NCBI GenBank assembly: GCA_036417435.1
Contig: CM070901.1
Coordinates: 11,816,001 to 11,880,000 of the forward strand
DNA: 64,000 nucleotides
Origin: Inia geoffrensis
Lineage: Eukaryota; Chordata; Mammalia; Artiodactyla; Iniidae
Direction: 5' to 3'
A program made the position numbers and the translations under genes. The notes under the pieces were generated by a model. It was not told where the DNA came from and searched no databases. It was given only the letters and a program-made list of their open reading frames with translations. Shown here one piece after another: positions 58,800 through 64,000 of the stretch; position 1 is the stretch's first letter, and each line of letters opens with the position of its first letter.

Positions 58800-61700
58800 T
58801 TCTCAAACAACTGGCTTCTGGTTGATGAAACAGGTAGTTGAACCAGTACATTTGTTGCTGTGAGCCAGTTGCTCTAATTCCTTCACTATGAAAAAGGTTC
58901 TTTGATAGGTAGAGATGATGTGTGAGATACTGTGGCAATGGATACAGCTTTCCGTAAGTTTATGAATGGAGATACTTGCAGAAACACCGTGGGCAGTAAG
59001 GAAAGTCTACCTCTGTGGATACATACTCCAAATCATTACTCTCTCCATGATGAGAAGAGTCCAAACCAACCAAACTGTCAGGAGATGCTTGGCTGGAACT
59101 CTGCAAAATATGCCATGTAGATTTCATCATTGGCCCCTGTCATTCACAGATTGGACACTCAGCAATGACAGTAGCCAAATCAGTCTTGGTGCAAAAATAT
59201 CATGTAGTTGAGTCCATGCATGGCCTCCATCCTTGTCATCATGGCCACTGTCTCCATGTCAACTGAACAAACACCCATAAGACTGGGGAAAGAGTGAGCA
59301 GTCACATTTTCCATCTGCTTACTGAGAGCCTTGTCTACTTTATAACCAGCCATGTTCATTTAACTGGGACACTATACCATTTTAGATCCAGCCTGAATAA
59401 AAGCCTAAAGCACTATAATGGATAATTGTCAAAAACTCACAAAAAGTCTTCTGCAATTTGCAAGAGGCTTATGAAACATCCACCAACTGCCTGGAATGCA
59501 ACAGCAAGTGGCGGCTGACAAGAAGCCACTGAAGTTGCAATGCAATCCAGGTTTCAGCTACTTTACAGGTAATGGGATACATGGTAAGACCAGCACATTT
59601 CACAGACAGGAGCCTATTGCTGCCCCTAATTTTCTGTAAAATAAGTTTCTTGGTCATAAAAATAAGTCATTTTGAAAGTTCAGTGATGTGGTTTGAACAA
59701 AAGCACGTGGGCAAGAAGGCAAATCCATACATACTTACAGAGTAAGTGATGTTTTGGGGAAGGCAAAACTGCTGCCTACTTCCTTAATAGAACTGGTCCA
59801 ATGCAGTCAACCTGCCACAGGGTGGCTCACTTTTTCCTCCAGTGAGTATTTCTATGTTGGAAGCTAATGTTGGCAGGTGGGGCCCTGAGGTAAATTAAAG
59901 CTTGAGACTTGTGATTAATTAAAAAAAAAAATTTTTTGGCCAGGTGTTTTTCTCATCTACATGTGAGTGTTCCTTTAATTTTGGAAGATGGATCTCACAA
60001 ATGAAGTCTTTCCTTTTCTTAAAACTGGGCTAGTCTATGATTCCCTTAGGCCAGTGGGATGTTAACGAATTGAGGATTTCTCACTTTCTACTTTTGGAAC
60101 ATGTTCGCCACCTTGTGAAGAAATTCTTTTGGTATGTGTGGTCTCTCCTTTTAGACCAGATGATAGTCATTCAACTAGGGAATGTCCAGATTTGAGACAC
60201 GCTACAAATTTTGCGTCTAGGCCCGCAGTCCCGAACCTTTTGGCACCAGGGTCCGGTTTTGTGGAAGACAATTTTTCCACTAATGGGGAAGTGATGGTTC
60301 AGGCAGCAAATCGAGCGATGGATGCGGGGGAGTGGCAGATGAAGCTTCCCTCACTCGCCCACTGCTCACCTCCTGCTCTGCGCCTGGGTCCTAACAGCCC
60401 CTGACCACCGCTACTGGTCCCCGGCTGAGGGAGGCGGGGTTGGGGACCCCTGTTCTAGACTAGAAGAAAAGGGGTTTGGCAGAGCACACCTTGAGGAGTA
60501 GCCATTCCTTACCTCATTAGGAATAAACGAGGTGTAGTCCTCACAGAGTTTTCAAGCACGAAGACATTAACCTCCTCGGATACTGCTGCTTCTGCGGCAA
60601 GATGGGCTTGGCTGAATGGGAGGGTTTAAGGCATGCAACTTCATGAGCATCTGGCGAATTATGCCCATTTGAGGTCTGCATTTTCTCTTGCTCAGTGCCC
60701 TAGCATTATCCTAAGAGAATATATAAGCCTTTTATTTCATCTTTTATTGTAATTGTAATTCAAGTTCCAATTGGATCAGACTTCAAATATGGTTTTTAGA
60801 AATCGCAATCCTGCAGGTTCAAGAAAAAAAAGCATTTTTCTGGGAAAGCCACAGAAGATTTCTGATTCCTCACCTAGACCTTGAGCTGGGAATTTAAAGC
60901 CCCACACTAGTAATTTTCTTTTGTTAAGTTTTTAAGCCTGGATAGGAGCAGAAAAGTCATTTTACATTAGTTGTATCAATATTTTCCCTACAATATTCTA
61001 TTGTCACAGCTACCTTGTCTCCCAAAGCCTTGCTTTCCATAGGTCTTCAAATCCACATAATACTCACTAGAGGTAGTAAGTCACAATTTGCTGAGACATT
61101 TCATGGGCCACCATTGTCCCATTTACTGTTGTCAATGGAATCCTTACTGCTTTTAAATCTATCACAACAGAGAACACACTTCAAGTTCCCATCATCAAAG
61201 TTCCATTTCCCTGGATCTACTTCCAGTACCAAATTTCTATCAGTTTGTGTGTGATTGGGAAAACAGAGACACTCTTAAGTATTGAATGAATAAAGAAATT
61301 TAACAAAGGAATTAAAGCTTGCATAAATATGAGAAAAGCTTGGAACTTGATAGTTTAGAAAGTCACTGATAACCTCAACATAATCAGCTGAAGAGGGCCG
61401 TTTGCAAAGTGTCACTGGGAAACTTTAATTCTCAAGTCGCCGTAAAATGCTGACTGGAGAAGCCTCTCTACGGCTTGTGGTTGCTCATTTGTCTGACCAC
61501 TGGGATCTTTTAATAATGCCCTCCCCTCACTTCCACCTCCCAAACCTTATGTGCATTCCTCTCTAATATGGAATCTTAAGAGGAAAAGGGTTCTTGGCAA
61601 AGTAGTTTCTGGCTTCTCCTTTGCAATCCATGAAGTCCTTAGGTATGGTTGCTAGTGATGCAAACTTGGCAACTGACAGCACAGATTAGCCTATCTTCAC

Positions 61701-63960
61701 ATTGGAGACCCATCATGAAGGGTTCAACCACATACTTCTCACAAAGAAAGACACCCTGCCACCCATCTTCCATGTTCCTATTCAGCTGAAAAACACTTAG
61801 CCACTGCTAATGAATTAATGTAGATTCCTTCTTAAAGCCATCTATCATCCCAGATGTTGTAAACAACTAAAGAGTCTGCGTGAAATTCTGTCCACTGAAA
61901 GGCCTTTCTATCTCCACTATCTTTTAGGGACACTCCTCACTTCTCACTGTGTGTGTATTGTACCAGTCAGACAATTCCAGTTAGCACCAGCACACAGTGA
62001 AGATTCATCTATAAACCAGGCTTACCTTTTTTCTTTTCTTCTCAATTACCTGGTCATAGTGAATTTCGCTAGGTATGTGGGTTGGAGGGAATGTTAGCAA
62101 AGCAGCAGGATTAGATACAGTGGAAGACTAGGCCAGCCGTTGTGAAGTTTTTGCCTTCAAGACCTGGTGTTGCATGTACGATTTCAATTTTGCAATAGAT
62201 TGCTGCTGTGCATAACCAATTTCATTATCCTGTAGATTAGGTAAAATTTATTTCATGAGGGTAAATTTAGGTTGCTTTATGATTGGTGTCCCACGAACAT
62301 GTTTATAGTTTCTATTGAAACACAGCAGCAAACCAGGCGCTGCTTTTCAAATGGAAAACAGTTGTACTACATAAAATCTTTAAGGGTCTGACCTATGAGT
62401 TTCCTATTGTCCAAGGCTCTACATAGAACCATAAACATTTTCAATGCCATCGGTTGGTTAGGCGAAAAGTATGGTAATCTGGCCTGTCACTGAAGACTCT
62501 CTTGAGTTTACCTAGAAGACGGGTCAGAGAAGCATATTCAAATATGACCTGCTTTGCCTCCTAAATTAAAAACATTCTATCATACATTGTACTCTTTCTC
62601 TGCTTTGGGGTAGCATAAGGTATGCGACTTTACTTTTTCTTAAAGGGAATATCTCTTCAAGCCTCAGATCATGGAAACCTAGAAAGCCCACTGTTGTATG
62701 AGGTTCTTATATACACATGGATTTTTATTTCTCCTTCTCCACAATGAATATGAATTAAGAAGGTATCTAGGCTGCTTTCTATGTCTTGCTCAATAGGCCC
62801 ACATTGATGTTCTGTCTGATATCAAGGTAATCAACGTCACCATTGACTATCGCAAAGGCAAGGCATTTGATAGATAAAGATGAAAGGCAATGAAAGTGGC
62901 CATTCTTCTACATGAAGGCAAATTGCTCTCATTTTCTTTGTGATACGAATTTTATTAAAATAATGCACTCGATTAATTTCTGATGTCAGTTACAGAGACT
63001 TTATTGATTTGCTCCAGGAAAGATGCTATATCCAGAATGACAGTTGTGATTGGTGCTTTCAAGTGATTAATGTTGATATAATCACCATTCTTCAAGGAAC
63101 ACGTGGCTTGTGTGCTGGCCAAATAGAAAAGCTAAATGTGGTTATAGCGGGGCATTCAAGGAATTTTGGAGATCAAGGAAAAAGATATGATCACAAGGTA
63201 ACGGTATGACAAACAGCTTTATTTGGCAATGCTTTGACATAAAGTAACCTAAATACCTTCTTAAGTTATATGTGTGCTGGAGAATGGAAAGTATAACCCA
63301 TGAATGTGTAAGGACCATGTATGGCATACATATGTGCAGGAGAAGTCCCGCATAGTATGAGACAATCCAGAGGCTACCGTTTAGGTCTTACTATTCAGAA
63401 GGAGAGGAGCATAAGGGACAGAGAGGGATCAGAAATGGGACTTACCTATTTGGTGATGACTCTTAGAAGCACAGTGAGGAGTGTCTGGATCAGAGAACTC
63501 TAAAAGGTAGCAATGGCTGGGATCTTCATGCCTGCAGGGTTTATCTAATCTATGATTAGCAGAGATGAGGAACAGTTTCCTGGGATACACAAAGCAACCA
63601 GTCTCTACATGGCTAAAAATCTGCTTTGTGGGCTATGTTCTAAACAACTGGATATGTCAAAATCTCAGTTTGGCACTGGTAAGAATTTAAGAGAACAAAT
63701 CTCAGCCTATATGAAGAAATAAATTACTTAGGGGTCAATATACAGAGGTAATCTTTGGCTGATTTATATAACAGCTATGTTATAATCATTGTCATTGCAT
63801 CTTTCAAGGATTTCTTGATGAATCTAATCACTGCATCTCACCCAGGGGTACAGTATTGTTTTTAGTTGATTTATTAATTTGTTAGTTGAGGAGTTGCGGG
63901 AGATGTTATTCAGGAATCTCTCCTTAACTGTTTCTTGAGTTCATTGGTAAAGTTAGTAAT
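58800..63960 (-). mobile_element. ERV-L-like internal sequence, antisense, decayed
   Basis: On the minus strand, 59110-59215 carries a decayed segment resembling the zinc-binding end of a retroviral integrase (an ATVIAECPIC stretch with two cysteines, then a stop). Neighbouring blocks follow the order of ERV-L internal sequence into the integrase core. Weaker similarity suggestive of RNase H and reverse transcriptase continues rightward to about 63100, and the end is not fixed. No LTR was located on either side. All reading frames are short and full of stops, and no gene is intact. A hAT element interrupts it at 60223-60452. Confidence 0.5.
60223..60452 (+). mobile_element. hAT-type non-autonomous DNA transposon
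   Basis: The ends are 'gcagtcccgaaccttttggc' (60225) and the complementary 'ggttggggacccctg' (60438-60452). The flanking 8 bp target-site duplication, gtctaggc at 60215-60222 and ttctagac at 60453-60460, has two mismatches and is the size expected of hAT elements. The interior is GC-richer than its host. Non-coding. Family not named with confidence. Confidence 0.7.
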
Positions 63961-64000
63961 ATAAGGGTTTGGTCAGTTACTAAGATTATCTACTCCCACT

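Noticed and set aside
1..64000. CRISPR arrays, bacterial operons, rRNA or functional tRNA genes, mitochondrial insertions
   Set aside because: None was seen. The tRNA-like boxes found are all in SINEs, and there are no regularly spaced repeats.

Overview
The window is AT-rich mammalian intergenic or deep-intronic DNA, most likely from a cetacean. Seven copies of one short tRNA-derived SINE are present. Each carries a tRNA-like A box and B box near its 5' end and ends in an A-rich tail, and most are flanked by recognisable target-site duplications. This is the young CHR-type SINE of whales and dolphins. A longer, older relative lies at 23190-23512. No Alu, B1/B2 or Bov-B-like sequence was recognised, which argues against primates, rodents and ruminants. 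The species call is inference.

No complete protein-coding gene was found. Most long reading frames lie inside SINEs or L1s, or on the back of pyrimidine-rich repeats. Two places could belong to a host gene. A GC-rich block at about 16.76-17.64 kb carries an NRF1-type palindrome, an ETS-like site and a CTCF-like motif. A possible terminal coding exon lies at 48742-48853, with an acceptor, a 36-codon open frame and nearby poly(A) signals.

Layout. 1-7 kb: L2 and L1 tails, an MLT1-type LTR, a SINE, two Tigger-type fragments and a pyrimidine tract running into (CA)n. 7-14.3 kb: mostly unassigned AT-rich DNA bounded by an unexpected inverted pair of about 340 bp arms (7017-7365 and 13929-14261). 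14.3-18.1 kb: L1 tail, an ERV1-type LTR split by a 772 bp Tigger, and the GC-rich block embedded in an old L1. 21-28 kb: nested stack of old L1, MLT1 LTRs, SINEs and younger L1 tails. 29-36 kb: hAT, L1, Tigger and MIR fragments, then a nearly full-length mariner (34737-36005). 37-39.2 kb: ERV1-type LTR with leader, invaded by a SINE. 39.2-52.3 kb: largely unassigned AT-rich DNA with scattered L1 and L2 tails and the candidate exon. 52.3-58.2 kb: full-length but broken L1 with a SINE inside ORF2. 58.3-64 kb: antisense ERV-L-like internal sequence split by a hAT element.

The elements do not work together as a system. The window is a record of successive insertions, and the order can be read from nesting: old L1 and ERV-L first, then MLT1 and DNA transposons, then mariner and younger L1, then CHR SINEs. 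All family names come from recognising sequence by eye and were not checked against a repeat library.
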